Assembly: GCA_025449435.1 (NCBI GenBank)
Contig: JANWJO010000058.1
Location: forward strand, 1 to 17,992
DNA: 17,992 nucleotides
Reading direction: 5' to 3'
Origin: Chloroflexota bacterium
GTDB taxonomy: Bacteria; Chloroflexota; UBA4733
Both the position numbers and the translations under genes were made by a program. Below, piece after piece: positions 1 to 8,269 of this stretch (positions are counted from its first letter, which is position 1; the number at the start of each line of letters is the position of its first letter). The notes below the pieces were generated by a model. The model made no database searches. It saw nothing but the letters and a program-made list of their open reading frames with translations, and was not told the origin of the DNA.

Positions 1-126
1 ACCGGCATGTTTGATCACTACTTCTGGAGCTTCGCCCCTGGTCGCATCACCATCGTGCTGCTCGCTGGCGGTTGGGCGGCTGCCTGGCGGGATGCCGGCG
101 AGAAACAGCAAGACGCGCCCGCGTGA
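1..126 (+). CDS. C-terminal fragment of an O-antigen ligase/polymerase-like membrane protein (partial)
   Basis: An open frame enters from the left edge in frame 1 and stops at TGA 124-126, giving 41 residues. It contains the stretch GMFDHYFWSFAPGRI followed by a hydrophobic segment (ITIVLLAGGWAAAW) and a short polar tail. A DHY-F/L-W...GR block just before the last membrane helix is what I recall from the C-termini of O-antigen ligase/Wzy-type proteins, which join or polymerise lipid-linked glycans on the outer face of the cytoplasmic membrane. That is recall of a family pattern on a very short piece, so the assignment is tentative. It runs toward the minus-strand operon that ends at 195, and no intrinsic terminator lies between them. 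Confidence 0.5.
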   Translation, partial: TGMFDHYFWSFAPGRITIVLLAGGWAAAWRDAGEKQQDAPA

Positions 127-194
127 CCTCCCCTAAGGACTAACTGGCCAATTCGCAAGGGTTGCTTGTTGCGCACGCCGTGGAGCCACGTTGG

Positions 195-908
195 TTAGTC
201 GATGCCGAGATACTCGCGCAATAGCGGGGCACACTGCTGCCAGGTTGTGGCGACGTCGGTGACCACCAAGTGCGGCAAGATCGTCGTGGCAGCGAGCGAA
301 TCGAGCAAGCCAGCATAGTCGTTCAACAGGCGCAACGCGCCGTCGAGGCCCGTGATGCCGTGCCGCTTAGCATAGGGGCTGCTCGTGATCACCTGGACGG
401 CGTAGGCGGTCCATTTCGGACCGCGCAGCGCCATCGTGGCGCGTGTTCGCTCGTCCACACTGGTATGCGCCAGATAGATGAGCTGGGGCGAGAGACTCAT
501 TGCGAGGCGCTCTACGCCCCTGGTGTAGGCGACCACCTGGTCCGCCGGCGCAGCGAGTTGCCAGAGGATGCGCGACCCACTTTGGTACGGATGGCTGTCC
601 ACCACATACACCGTGTTGCGGGTCGTGGCTTGGCTCACAAACCGGTGCCAGCGGTCAGTGCTCTCCTGAACGAAGCTATCAGGCGTGTACCGCTGCCAGA
701 AGCGCTCTCCTGTTTCATCGCCGGAAGGGTGCAAGTCGTCACCCACATTGAGCGGGTGCCCGGTAAATTTTTCCGGCAGGAGTTCGACACTGCGACCGGC
801 TGCGCGCAGCCACGCGGCGATGTGACTCGACGTCGTACTCTTGCCGGAGCCCGGCAGCCCTTCCACGAGAATCAGCCGGCCTGAGTCGGTTGCCTTGGCT
901 TGTTGCAT
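195..908 (-). CDS. P-loop kinase-like NTPase, last gene of the radical SAM operon
   Basis: The protein has 237 residues. Its N-terminus carries a clear Walker A motif, GLPGSGKST at residues 17-25, directly after a beta-strand (RLILVE). This is the layout of small nucleotide or small-molecule kinases of the thymidylate-kinase/AAA_33-like type. A strand ending in VYVVDSHPYQ near residue 100 probably supplies the Walker B-like acid. The substrate cannot be read from the sequence. Its ATG overlaps the stop of the upstream methyltransferase (TAATG at 910-906), so it is translationally coupled to the operon and probably acts on the same pathway, for example by phosphorylating an intermediate or a resistance/activation target. 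Kinase fold is confident; function is unknown. Confidence 0.85.
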   Translation of the reverse strand: MQQAKATDSGRLILVEGLPGSGKSTTSSHIAAWLRAAGRSVELLPEKFTGHPLNVGDDLHPSGDETGERFWQRYTPDSFVQESTDRWHRFVSQATTRNTVYVVDSHPYQSGSRILWQLAAPADQVVAYTRGVERLAMSLSPQLIYLAHTSVDERTRATMALRGPKWTAYAVQVITSSPYAKRHGITGLDGALRLLNDYAGLLDSLAATTILPHLVVTDVATTWQQCAPLLREYLGID

Positions 909-1708
909 TAGCGAGGCTCCTGGCGACGACGTTGGAGTTCCAGCAGATAGTGCCGGCCGAAGCTGGCCCAGGGCGCGCTAGCAGGAGTGTGCCGCTCCAG
1001 TGTCATCAGGATGCGCTGGACCACGCGCGGGTAGTGCTCCAGGTTCAAGGGAACATACACGCCGGTGCCGTGCATCCGTGTCAACGCGAAGGAGCCTGCA
1101 AAGTAGCGCTGGTAGAGTTCTTGCGGTGGATAGACGGCGTGAGTAATCGGGCAGCCACCAATCACCACCGTCCGGCTGCCGCGGCCGGTCAGCGCGCGCG
1201 CTTCGCGCAGGCGCCCGTGCATCAGCAAAGCAACGATGTCGCGCCAGTGCGCCACACTCAACAGGTGCAGCAGCATGTGGCCGCCCGGACGCAGCAGACG
1301 CGCAGCGTCACGGGCGAACTGGTCAAGATCGCTGGCCGTGTTGAGTCCCGCGAACGACGAGATGATGCCGTCGTATGGCGCATCACGCCAGGTATTGAGC
1401 GTGCCCACATCGCCCTGGCGCATGTCGATGCCGTCGAGCAGGCATGCTTCTCGTGCCCGCTCCTTGCAAATCGCCAGCATACCGGCAGAGATATCGAGAG
1501 CGGTGACGTACACGCCGCGCCTGGCCAGGTACAGGAAATCGAGACCTGTACCGCAGGCCACGTCAAGCACGCGGTCGCCCTTGTGGAACAGCTGGTCAAA
1601 GCGCGACCACAGGTCTCGCCGCACTGCCATGTCCTGCGCGACTTGCCCATCGTACACGGAGGCAAGGTGGTTATAGGCGAGGGCCACCGCCTCCGGATCT
1701 GCATTCAC
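908..1708 (-). CDS. Class I SAM-dependent methyltransferase
   Basis: I place the start at the GTG 1708-1706, which overlaps the TGA of the upstream radical SAM gene in a GTGA arrangement, giving 266 residues. The frame is open further upstream (to 2122), but that part is arginine-rich shadow sequence opposite no homologous domain. Motif I is VLDVACGTGLDF at about residues 48-58, and the acidic end of strand 2 is ALDIS. It begins with a helix (AYNHLASVYDG) and ends with FGRHYLLELQRRR. Both ends resemble the methyltransferase at 5921-6739 (GSVAGHYDG; MGDHFLLVLRRR), so the two look like paralogues within one operon. The acceptor is unknown. Confidence 0.88.
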   Translation of the reverse strand: MNADPEAVALAYNHLASVYDGQVAQDMAVRRDLWSRFDQLFHKGDRVLDVACGTGLDFLYLARRGVYVTALDISAGMLAICKERAREACLLDGIDMRQGDVGTLNTWRDAPYDGIISSFAGLNTASDLDQFARDAARLLRPGGHMLLHLLSVAHWRDIVALLMHGRLREARALTGRGSRTVVIGGCPITHAVYPPQELYQRYFAGSFALTRMHGTGVYVPLNLEHYPRVVQRILMTLERHTPASAPWASFGRHYLLELQRRRQEPR

Positions 1709-2763
1709 ACCGCTGTTCTTCCACCCACCCACAGCGAACAGGTACAGGCGCGGCACGTGGGGTCCTTCGAGACGTCCAGCGATTGGCGGAACTGGATCGC
1801 CGCTGGCGAGTTGAGCACTTGGTCCAGTGATGCGTCGTGCAGGTTGCCCAACGAACGGTGAAAAAAGCACGGCCGCACGGTGCCATCGGCCTCGACCACC
1901 GTCGACACCCAGGGTGCGTTGCAATGCACCGGTGGATACAGTTCCAATCCCAGCACTGCGGCCCAGTGCCGCACCAACCGGCGCAGCTTGGCCGGGCTCT
2001 CCGCGATGAAGCCACTGGCGATGTCGGCGGCGCTGTCGCGAATCACCCGCTCGATCACGGCGCTCAACACCGGCAGCTCGTCTGCAGAGAGCGCTACGTC
2101 GCCAGTCCGTTCGCTGGTCCACGGGGCGGGCCGGTTGAACGCCGTGGAGGTGACGTCGGCAGCGAGGAACGAGAGCTGGGTGAGGGTCAGGTCGTGGGCG
2201 GTGGCGATAATGTTGGGCAGGTCACGGAAGTTCTGTTGCTGTACCACGCAGCGTGCCCGCACTGGATAGCCCGGCCGCATTTCCTGCAGGGCGCGCACGC
2301 CATCCGCCAAGCGGTCGAACGCGTTGGGCACCCGCCGGATGGCGTCGTGGACTTCCCGGCTGCCGTCCAACGACACGGTCACGTCGTCGCACCAGCGCAC
2401 GACCCGCTCGGCGTGGCGCCGCAGTAACAAACCGGTACTCAGCAATGTAATCTTGACGCCTTGCTCACGGAGCAACGCGCACAAGGTCCACAAGTTGTCG
2501 TGCATCAGCGCCTCTCCGCCGGAAAGCACGACGCGTTGCACATGCCAGCGCTGGAAGTCGGCGATGTGCGGAGCGAGCTCGGACGCCGAAAGGTCACGGC
2601 GGTCTGCATTCGCTTTCCAGATGTCGCACATCACGCAGCGACAGTTGCAACTGCTGTGAGGCATCAAGATGACCACCGGCAAGGTGCGCAAGCGATGCGT
2701 GGTGTTGTTCAGGCGCCGGCGGGCGAGTTCAGCGAGAGCATCAGGTGCAACTGTGGCTATCAC
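1705..2763 (-). CDS. Radical SAM protein with SPASM-like C-terminal cysteine cluster
   Basis: The protein has 352 residues from a GTG start at 2763 that overlaps the stop of the upstream gene (GTGA). The radical SAM CX3CX2C motif is C39, C43, C46 within CNCRCVMCDIW, preceded by a strand (VVILMPH). The glycine-rich SAM-binding block is VVLSGGEALM. The C-terminal region has cysteines in HCNAPW, DGTVRPCFFH and CRACTC, the pattern of SPASM/twitch domains that bind auxiliary [4Fe-4S] clusters. This architecture is known from enzymes that modify peptides, sugars and cofactors, and from activating enzymes. The pairing with two B12-type radical SAM proteins argues for a multi-step modification pathway. 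Substrate unknown. Confidence 0.9.
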   Translation of the reverse strand: MIATVAPDALAELARRRLNNTTHRLRTLPVVILMPHSSCNCRCVMCDIWKANADRRDLSASELAPHIADFQRWHVQRVVLSGGEALMHDNLWTLCALLREQGVKITLLSTGLLLRRHAERVVRWCDDVTVSLDGSREVHDAIRRVPNAFDRLADGVRALQEMRPGYPVRARCVVQQQNFRDLPNIIATAHDLTLTQLSFLAADVTSTAFNRPAPWTSERTGDVALSADELPVLSAVIERVIRDSAADIASGFIAESPAKLRRLVRHWAAVLGLELYPPVHCNAPWVSTVVEADGTVRPCFFHRSLGNLHDASLDQVLNSPAAIQFRQSLDVSKDPTCRACTCSLWVGGRTAV

Positions 2764-4241
2764 GCACTGCTCGTTTCTGGCCGCTGATAGGCAAACGCCC
2801 GCTGGAGCGCGCGCAGTTCGAGGGGATGCCGGTACACGCCGGTGCGGTAGCGCCAGCCGCTCGCTACCCGCAGAATCCAGCAGGGTGCGCCATGCAGGCG
2901 AGGGTTGGTCGCGGTGGGGAAATAGGCATTGAGTACACGCTCGAAGTCCTGGACGCGCTGGCGTAGCGGATCATTGAGCCACGGCACGTGGATGTTGCGC
3001 CGGTTGGCAAATTCCTGCCAGGTGGGGTCGACCCATTCCTCCAGCGTTTGCGGAAAGGCAAAGCCCTGCGCCTTGGCCTGGTCATACAGCTCGCCCGCCA
3101 GCGGCACTGGCGTGTACATGTAGAAAATGATCTCGGCCTGGGGGTTGACACGTTTGACCTGGCGCACGAACGCCAGCGTACTCTCCACGTCGGCATCCGG
3201 GTCGGGAGGATTGCCTACGACGAACGAGAACTCTGGGATGATGTCGAACCGCCGCATCTGGTCGGCCATGGCCAGCGTCTTTTCGATGGACGCTGTGCCG
3301 CCCTTGTTCATGCGCCGCAGCGTGGCGTTGGACCCCGATTCTGCGCCCATAAACACCATCTTGAGTCCACTAGCCTTCAGGAGCGACCACGACTCCGGCC
3401 GGTATTTGAGCAGCGTGTCGATGCGGCTCTCGCCCCACCAGCCGATGCCCAGGTTGCGAATGCGTTCGGCAAACTCGGCGGTGCGCGCCTCGTGCACGAA
3501 GAAGTTGTTATCGTAGAACTCGATGGCATCCAGGTGCCAGGTATCAACCAGTGAACGCACCACGTGGGCCGTGCGCTCGGCCGACTGGGCTAGCCAGCGC
3601 CCTTCCACCATATTCACCACGGCACAAAAGTTGCAAAAAAACGGGCAGCCGTAACTGGAATGATGCGGCAAGGTGCGTTTGCCCAGGAACGTCGACCGGA
3701 TGTAGCGCTGGGTATCCACCCGGTGGTATGGAAAGCCCGGCAGCGTGTCGGGATGGGGCACTTGCGCCTGCTGGCCAGCATGGATCGCGCCGGATGCGTC
3801 GCGATAGGCGACACCCGGCAGCGCGACGATGCCGGCGTGATCGGCAGACTCTAGCAAGTTGAGCAACGCCAGGAAGGTGTGCTCGCCGTGACCACGGACC
3901 ACATAGTCCACATAGCTAGCACGCAAGCACGGCTCGTAGTGCTGGGTGGGGAAGTAGCCCCCCCAGATGATGGTGAGCGACGGATGTCGGTGTTTGAGCA
4001 TCCGGCAGGTGGGGACCGCCTGGCTGAGTTGCGGACCCGGCATGACGGTGACAGCGAGCACCTGCGCGTTCGAAGCGGTGATGGCGCGTTCGAGGGCATC
4101 GTCGGGGTTCGGTTCCAGGTTGCCGTCCACGATCACATACTCGTGGTGTCCTTCGAGTAGCGTACCCAGAGCCAGCAGTGACATTGGCAGGATGGCTCGC
4201 TTGCTCCGGTTACTGGGTGGGTTGTATAACACGACGCGCAT
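2760..4241 (-). CDS. B12-binding-domain radical SAM protein (first of two)
   Basis: I choose the ATG at 4241, giving 493 residues (MRVVLYNPPSNRS...), because the protein then opens with the typical first strand of a cobalamin-binding Rossmann domain. A purine-rich GGGAGG lies just upstream, and the gap to the previous stop is 5 bases. The open frame continues 53 codons upstream but only inside the preceding gene. Residues 1 to about 140 form the B12-like domain (IIWGGYFPTQ; YVVRGHGEHTF). The radical SAM motif is C199, C203, C206 in SYGCPFFCNFC. Later blocks such as MVFMGAESGS and FVVGNPP fit the family. These enzymes methylate or otherwise modify unactivated carbon centres; the substrate here is not known. 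Confidence 0.9.
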   Translation of the reverse strand: MRVVLYNPPSNRSKRAILPMSLLALGTLLEGHHEYVIVDGNLEPNPDDALERAITASNAQVLAVTVMPGPQLSQAVPTCRMLKHRHPSLTIIWGGYFPTQHYEPCLRASYVDYVVRGHGEHTFLALLNLLESADHAGIVALPGVAYRDASGAIHAGQQAQVPHPDTLPGFPYHRVDTQRYIRSTFLGKRTLPHHSSYGCPFFCNFCAVVNMVEGRWLAQSAERTAHVVRSLVDTWHLDAIEFYDNNFFVHEARTAEFAERIRNLGIGWWGESRIDTLLKYRPESWSLLKASGLKMVFMGAESGSNATLRRMNKGGTASIEKTLAMADQMRRFDIIPEFSFVVGNPPDPDADVESTLAFVRQVKRVNPQAEIIFYMYTPVPLAGELYDQAKAQGFAFPQTLEEWVDPTWQEFANRRNIHVPWLNDPLRQRVQDFERVLNAYFPTATNPRLHGAPCWILRVASGWRYRTGVYRHPLELRALQRAFAYQRPETSSA

Positions 4242-4246
4242 CCTCG

Positions 4247-5917
4247 TCAGCCCTCCCACCGTAACCGGACAGCGAAGATGCCGAGCGACTCGTTCCAATG
4301 ATCTTGCTGTTGTACTAGCGTCACCACGTAGCCGCACGTTCGCAGCGGCTCCAGGAAGCGCTCGATAGGCGCGTCGGTGGACAGGACAAGGTAGACGCAA
4401 CCTAAAGGCGACAGGTGGGCGCTCAGTTCACGGGCAAAGCGATCTGGCACATCGAGCGATCGCCAGGCATGGTCACGCCAATCCTTGGGCTGGCCAGCGT
4501 AATACGGCGGATTGAACAGGATGGTGTCGAATCGTTCGCGCGCTACCGGAACGAAGAGGTCACCTAGGCGGACATCGATACGGCCTGCAAGTCCCTGGCG
4601 TTCGACGTTGGCACGAGCACACGCCACTGCATCTGGGCTGATATCGGTCGCCACGACCCGGCTCGCGGTGCGGGCCGCGGCTAGCGCTCCGATGCCGGTG
4701 CCGGTGCCGAGGTCCAGCACGCAATCACCGATGCGTAGCGGGCTATCCGTGATCGCGTTCGCCAAGAACTGTCCTGTCCGCAAGATGCGGGGGTTGAACA
4801 CGCCCGGAAGTACAGTGAGATCGAACCCGGCTACGCGCTCTCTAGCGGGTGCGACGGGCAGCGAGTCGTGCGGACGGTACCGCAAGCGCAGCCAGCGGCG
4901 GCTAGCGCCGCGCACTACACCCGGTGCACGCGGCTGCAGCAGCGATACGCGCTGCCCCACCAACACCGGTAAGGAGGCAACTTCCCGCTGGCCCACCAAG
5001 CGCCGCCAAGTGCGCCGCGCCAGCGCGGCCGCAGCATTGCCCAGGTCATGGCGTTGCCAGCGGATGCCGAGCCGGAAGGCGACAAGGTAAAGCTGGGCAG
5101 AGGACAGGAAGCCAGTCGCGTCAACCGGTTCCCGGCGCAAGCCAAGCCGCATCGCAAACGCCTGTTCCCGCTCCGCTACCATCTGCCGGCCGCTAGCGGC
5201 AGCGCGGTAAACCGGGCTGTCCATCACCGCGAGCAGGCCCTGCTGCGTGAGCACCAGGAGTGCCTCCTGCAGGCTGCGCTCCACGTCACGGGCGTAATGG
5301 AGGGAGGCATTGAAGATGGCCAGGTCGAACTGAGCCGGCGCCAGCGGCAAGGTGTCGTAGCTGGCGAGAACTGGTGTCACAGTGCCGCTCGATGCACCTG
5401 CGCGTTCGACAGAGAGCAGTGTTGCTAGGCCGTCGTGCCTATCCGCTTGCACGTCAACGGCAAGCACGTGATGGCCCCTCCGGGCCAGTTGGCAGGCGAG
5501 CCAGCCGTTGCCCGCGCCCAGGTCCACGATCCGCAGCGGCCGCTGCATGCGAGTTGCCAATGGATCGACCACTGTATGCGTCAGGTAGCCAAAGCTCATC
5601 GTGCGCTGGGCCCAGATGCTGGCTAGTGGATGATCTGCCGGGACCGATGGGAGATTGGCATACACGGGGCCGCTGAGATTGTGCCACCCTTCCCATTGGC
5701 GCACCGCCGTGTAGCGCTGCTCAAAGCGCTGGATGCGCGGTAACTCGGTTTCGAGGCGGAAGTCCCAGATGCCGTCAGTCTCGACGAAACGGTGACCGCG
5801 AGTACACGTCAGTGAGACATCGTGCTGGGTCAATGCCTCACTACACACTGGGCAGACCCAATCGAACGCGTGTACCGGCGGCGTAGACGTGGGCTGCGTC
5901 GCTGTCACCTCGAGCAT
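4247..5917 (-). CDS. Two-domain methyltransferase with N-terminal zinc ribbon
   Basis: The protein has 556 residues and three visible parts. A zinc-ribbon-like element occupies about residues 20-45 (C22, C25, C38, H42: CPVC ... CTRGH), as in RlmA-like and UbiE-type proteins. A first class I methyltransferase follows, with motif I VDLGAGNGWL at 131-140. A second methyltransferase has motif I LDLGTGTGIGA at 401-411 and an NPPYY motif at 469-473. NPPY is the signature of N-directed methyltransferases such as HemK/PrmC, RsmC-like enzymes and DNA adenine methyltransferases. The start ATG 5917 lies 3 bases after the previous stop, with GGAGG upstream. The fusion is in one uninterrupted frame. Acceptors for either domain are unknown. 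Confidence 0.88.
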   Translation of the reverse strand: MLEVTATQPTSTPPVHAFDWVCPVCSEALTQHDVSLTCTRGHRFVETDGIWDFRLETELPRIQRFEQRYTAVRQWEGWHNLSGPVYANLPSVPADHPLASIWAQRTMSFGYLTHTVVDPLATRMQRPLRIVDLGAGNGWLACQLARRGHHVLAVDVQADRHDGLATLLSVERAGASSGTVTPVLASYDTLPLAPAQFDLAIFNASLHYARDVERSLQEALLVLTQQGLLAVMDSPVYRAAASGRQMVAEREQAFAMRLGLRREPVDATGFLSSAQLYLVAFRLGIRWQRHDLGNAAAALARRTWRRLVGQREVASLPVLVGQRVSLLQPRAPGVVRGASRRWLRLRYRPHDSLPVAPARERVAGFDLTVLPGVFNPRILRTGQFLANAITDSPLRIGDCVLDLGTGTGIGALAAARTASRVVATDISPDAVACARANVERQGLAGRIDVRLGDLFVPVARERFDTILFNPPYYAGQPKDWRDHAWRSLDVPDRFARELSAHLSPLGCVYLVLSTDAPIERFLEPLRTCGYVVTLVQQQDHWNESLGIFAVRLRWEG

Positions 5918-5920
5918 CGG

Positions 5921-6739
5921 CTACGCTCGCCTCCGCAGCACCAGCAGGAAGTGATCGCCCATATCGCGCAGCACGGGCCAGGCCGACACGCGCTGGTCGA
6001 GCCGTGCGAGCCAGCCATCTGGCTTGGGGTCCGGCACCATGTATGGCGGAGGCAGCATCGCGTGAAGAGCCTCATAGCGCTCCAGGCTAAACCAGGGTGC
6101 AAAAGCGCTGGTGAACTCCCGTGGCGTGTAATAGCGGGTCCACACGATGCCACTATGGAGTCCGACCGGCACGGCGTCGCGCCGGAAGCGTATAAACGCG
6201 CGCCGGGGATGTCCGCGCAGGAAGTATGCCCCGATTTCCCACGGGCACAACCGTCCCATAACCGAGGCTACCAGTGGCGCACCAGCGGGAAGCAGCCCGG
6301 CGCACGCACGGGCCACCAGACGCAGGTTGCCGGCGCAGTTGATCGGACCCAGATCGGAGTAGATACCGTCAAAAGATCGCTGTCCCAACCGCGCAAGGTC
6401 ATCCACCCCAAGACACTGCGTCGTTACACGCAGCTCGACACCAGCAAGTGTGGCGCGCTCCGCCGTGCGGTCGATCATCTCTGGTGCAACGTCGATCGCG
6501 TGCACCGCATAACCCTGCTGAGCCAATGCCACGGCATCAATGCCGGTGCCACAGCCAAGGTCGAGCAGCCGCGCTTCGGGAACGACCGACGCGATGACCG
6601 CCTGTTGCAAGCGCCGGCGCATCATCTGGATACTGGCATTGTTGCCGGCTGCGCCGTCGTAGTGGCCGGCCACGCTGCCAAAGGCCTGGCGCGTGCTGGC
6701 AATCTGGTCTGGAGTAGCGGCCGTCATAGCGTCACGCAT
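5921..6739 (-). CDS. Class I SAM-dependent methyltransferase
   Basis: The protein has 272 residues from an ATG immediately after the upstream stop (TGAATG, zero spacing). A second in-frame ATG four codons later (6727) is an equally good start, since neither has a strong Shine-Dalgarno sequence. Motif I is LLDLGCGTGIDAVALA at about residues 58-73, followed by AIDVAPEMI as the acidic strand-2 end. A patch with GHYDG near residue 26 and the C-terminal RDMGDHFLLVLRRR resemble the other single-domain methyltransferase of the operon at 908-1708. Position between a B12 radical SAM gene and the double methyltransferase implies a shared pathway. The methyl acceptor cannot be deduced. Confidence 0.88.
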   Translation of the reverse strand: MRDAMTAATPDQIASTRQAFGSVAGHYDGAAGNNASIQMMRRRLQQAVIASVVPEARLLDLGCGTGIDAVALAQQGYAVHAIDVAPEMIDRTAERATLAGVELRVTTQCLGVDDLARLGQRSFDGIYSDLGPINCAGNLRLVARACAGLLPAGAPLVASVMGRLCPWEIGAYFLRGHPRRAFIRFRRDAVPVGLHSGIVWTRYYTPREFTSAFAPWFSLERYEALHAMLPPPYMVPDPKPDGWLARLDQRVSAWPVLRDMGDHFLLVLRRRA

Positions 6740-8269
6740 TCAGTCGGGCGCATGGGCGCCTACGACCGGCAAGTACGAACCCGCGGGAGCGGCCTGGCGT
6801 GAAGCTGCCTCAAGCGCGTCGAGCTTGCGCCTGGCCAGCGGGAGAGTGGCCACGCTCCACAGCATGCTTGCGATGCGCCGCATCAGCCTGGGCCGCACTG
6901 ACAACGGCCGGCGCAGCGCAGCGCGCAGGGCGACGAGCGTGCGTTGTGAACGGAACTCCTTGTGGAGCACCACATGCAACTGTCGATAAAACGCCGTGGA
7001 AAAGGGGCCGTGATACAGCATGGCCAGGTCGGCGGAGTCATCCCAGTTCTGGCGTGTGCCGAGCTCGCGCTGCACGCTGGCATAGAACTTGGTTCCTGGC
7101 AACGGGTACGACACCGACATGCCAATGTCATCCGGCCGGCAGTCCCTCACCATCTGCAGCGTTTTGTCAATGTCGGCGCGCGTCTCCCCTGGATAGCCAA
7201 ATTGCAGGAAGAAGCCCACCTGGATACCAGCGCGCCGCAACAACGCTGCCGCACCGGCAATCTGCTCGACCCGCGTCCCCTTGTCCATCGCATCGAGGAC
7301 GTGCTGTGAACCGGACTCGGCGCCAACCCATATCGTTGCTGCACCGGCACGCCGCAGGGCGGCCACGGTGCCTTCCTTCAGCAGCAGATCCACGCGCTGC
7401 AGGCTTTTGAACGGCGTGCGCACACCTCGCTGCTCCACCAGGTCTGCGAAGTGTTCGACCCAACCCGGCCGGAGACCAAAAATGTCGTCCGCAAACCAGA
7501 TGTGATCGGGATGATAGTGCTCGGCAAGCCAGGCGAGTTCGGCCACCACGTTCTCCGGGCTGCGCACGTTGTAGCGCTGCCCCCAGATGGGCTTAGCACA
7601 CCAGTTGCAGTGATACGGACAGCCGCGCGTCGTCACCATATTCATGGAAAAGGTGCCGTGCCGCTGGTGCCAGATGGCGCGATAGCGAGGCACATTTACC
7701 AGGTCCCACGCCGGAAAGGGCAACGCGTCCAGGTCAGTCAGATCGGGCCGCCGCGCTGTGCGCTGCACGGCAGAACCAGCACCAGCACGGTAAGCCAGGC
7801 CCCGGATGGTCTCCAGGCTCCCAGTGCCAGAACCGTCCAGGTGGGCAAGCAATTCGGCCAGTGTCGCTTCGCCCTCGCCGATCAGCACGTAGTCTGCGCC
7901 AGCCTCCAGGTAGAGTTCCGGGTGGTCGGTCGCATCAGCACCTGCCGCAACGGTGATACAGCCGCGCCGCTTTGCCATCGCCAGCATGGTCATAGCGGCC
8001 TGACGCATGCGCAGTAAGCACATCTTGGATAGGTAATTGAAGTTATCTTCGTACAGCACGGCGTAGCGCGGCTGCACGCGCACGAGTGCCAGATCCCACT
8101 CGTCTTCTGACCTCGCCAGCATCGCATCGAACAGGGCCACGCTGTTCCCGCGCTCGCGCAGATAGGCGGCAGCATACAGCGTGCCGAGGGGAGGATAGGG
8201 CCGCTGTGCCGCCCACAGCTTGGGGTCAAACCGCAGAAAGTACGACTGGCCGAGGAGCACGCTGCCCAT
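6740..8269 (-). CDS. B12-binding-domain radical SAM protein (second, LLGQSY-type)
   Basis: From the ATG at 8269 the protein has 509 residues and opens MGSVLLGQSYFLRFDPKLW. An ATG at 8284 adds five residues, and the frame is open to 8386. I prefer 8269 because it puts the conserved-looking first strand at the N-terminus. The N-terminal third is a cobalamin-binding-like domain (YPPLGTLYAAAYLRERG; DYVLIGEGEATL). The radical SAM motif is C217, C221, C224 in TTRGCPYHCNWCAKP. Further blocks are IWFADDIFGLRPGW, WVGAESGSQHVLDAMDKG and FFLQFGYPGE. It overlaps the 3' end of the nucleotidyltransferase gene by 44 bases. It is clearly a different subfamily from the protein at 2760-4241, so the two probably catalyse different steps. 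Confidence 0.88.
   Translation of the reverse strand: MGSVLLGQSYFLRFDPKLWAAQRPYPPLGTLYAAAYLRERGNSVALFDAMLARSEDEWDLALVRVQPRYAVLYEDNFNYLSKMCLLRMRQAAMTMLAMAKRRGCITVAAGADATDHPELYLEAGADYVLIGEGEATLAELLAHLDGSGTGSLETIRGLAYRAGAGSAVQRTARRPDLTDLDALPFPAWDLVNVPRYRAIWHQRHGTFSMNMVTTRGCPYHCNWCAKPIWGQRYNVRSPENVVAELAWLAEHYHPDHIWFADDIFGLRPGWVEHFADLVEQRGVRTPFKSLQRVDLLLKEGTVAALRRAGAATIWVGAESGSQHVLDAMDKGTRVEQIAGAAALLRRAGIQVGFFLQFGYPGETRADIDKTLQMVRDCRPDDIGMSVSYPLPGTKFYASVQRELGTRQNWDDSADLAMLYHGPFSTAFYRQLHVVLHKEFRSQRTLVALRAALRRPLSVRPRLMRRIASMLWSVATLPLARRKLDALEAASRQAAPAGSYLPVVGAHAPD

Noticed and set aside
138..200. Inverted repeat GACTAAC/GTTAGTC between the O-antigen-like tail and the kinase
   Set aside because: Only 7 bases with a 49-base spacer and no T-run, so no terminator claim.
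1709..2122. N-terminal extension of the methyltransferase frame to 2122
   Set aside because: The added residues are arginine- and glycine-rich shadow sequence within the radical SAM gene. The GTG at 1708 coupled to the stop is the natural start.
4242..4400. 53-codon extension of the B12 radical SAM frame
   Set aside because: It lies inside the preceding methyltransferase gene, while ATG 4241 has a good ribosome site and begins the conserved first strand.
5822..6802. 326-residue plus-strand open frame opposite the methyltransferases, with similar long frames at 890-1861 and 13215-14555
   Set aside because: Typical antisense shadows of high-GC genes; the other strand carries clear catalytic motifs.
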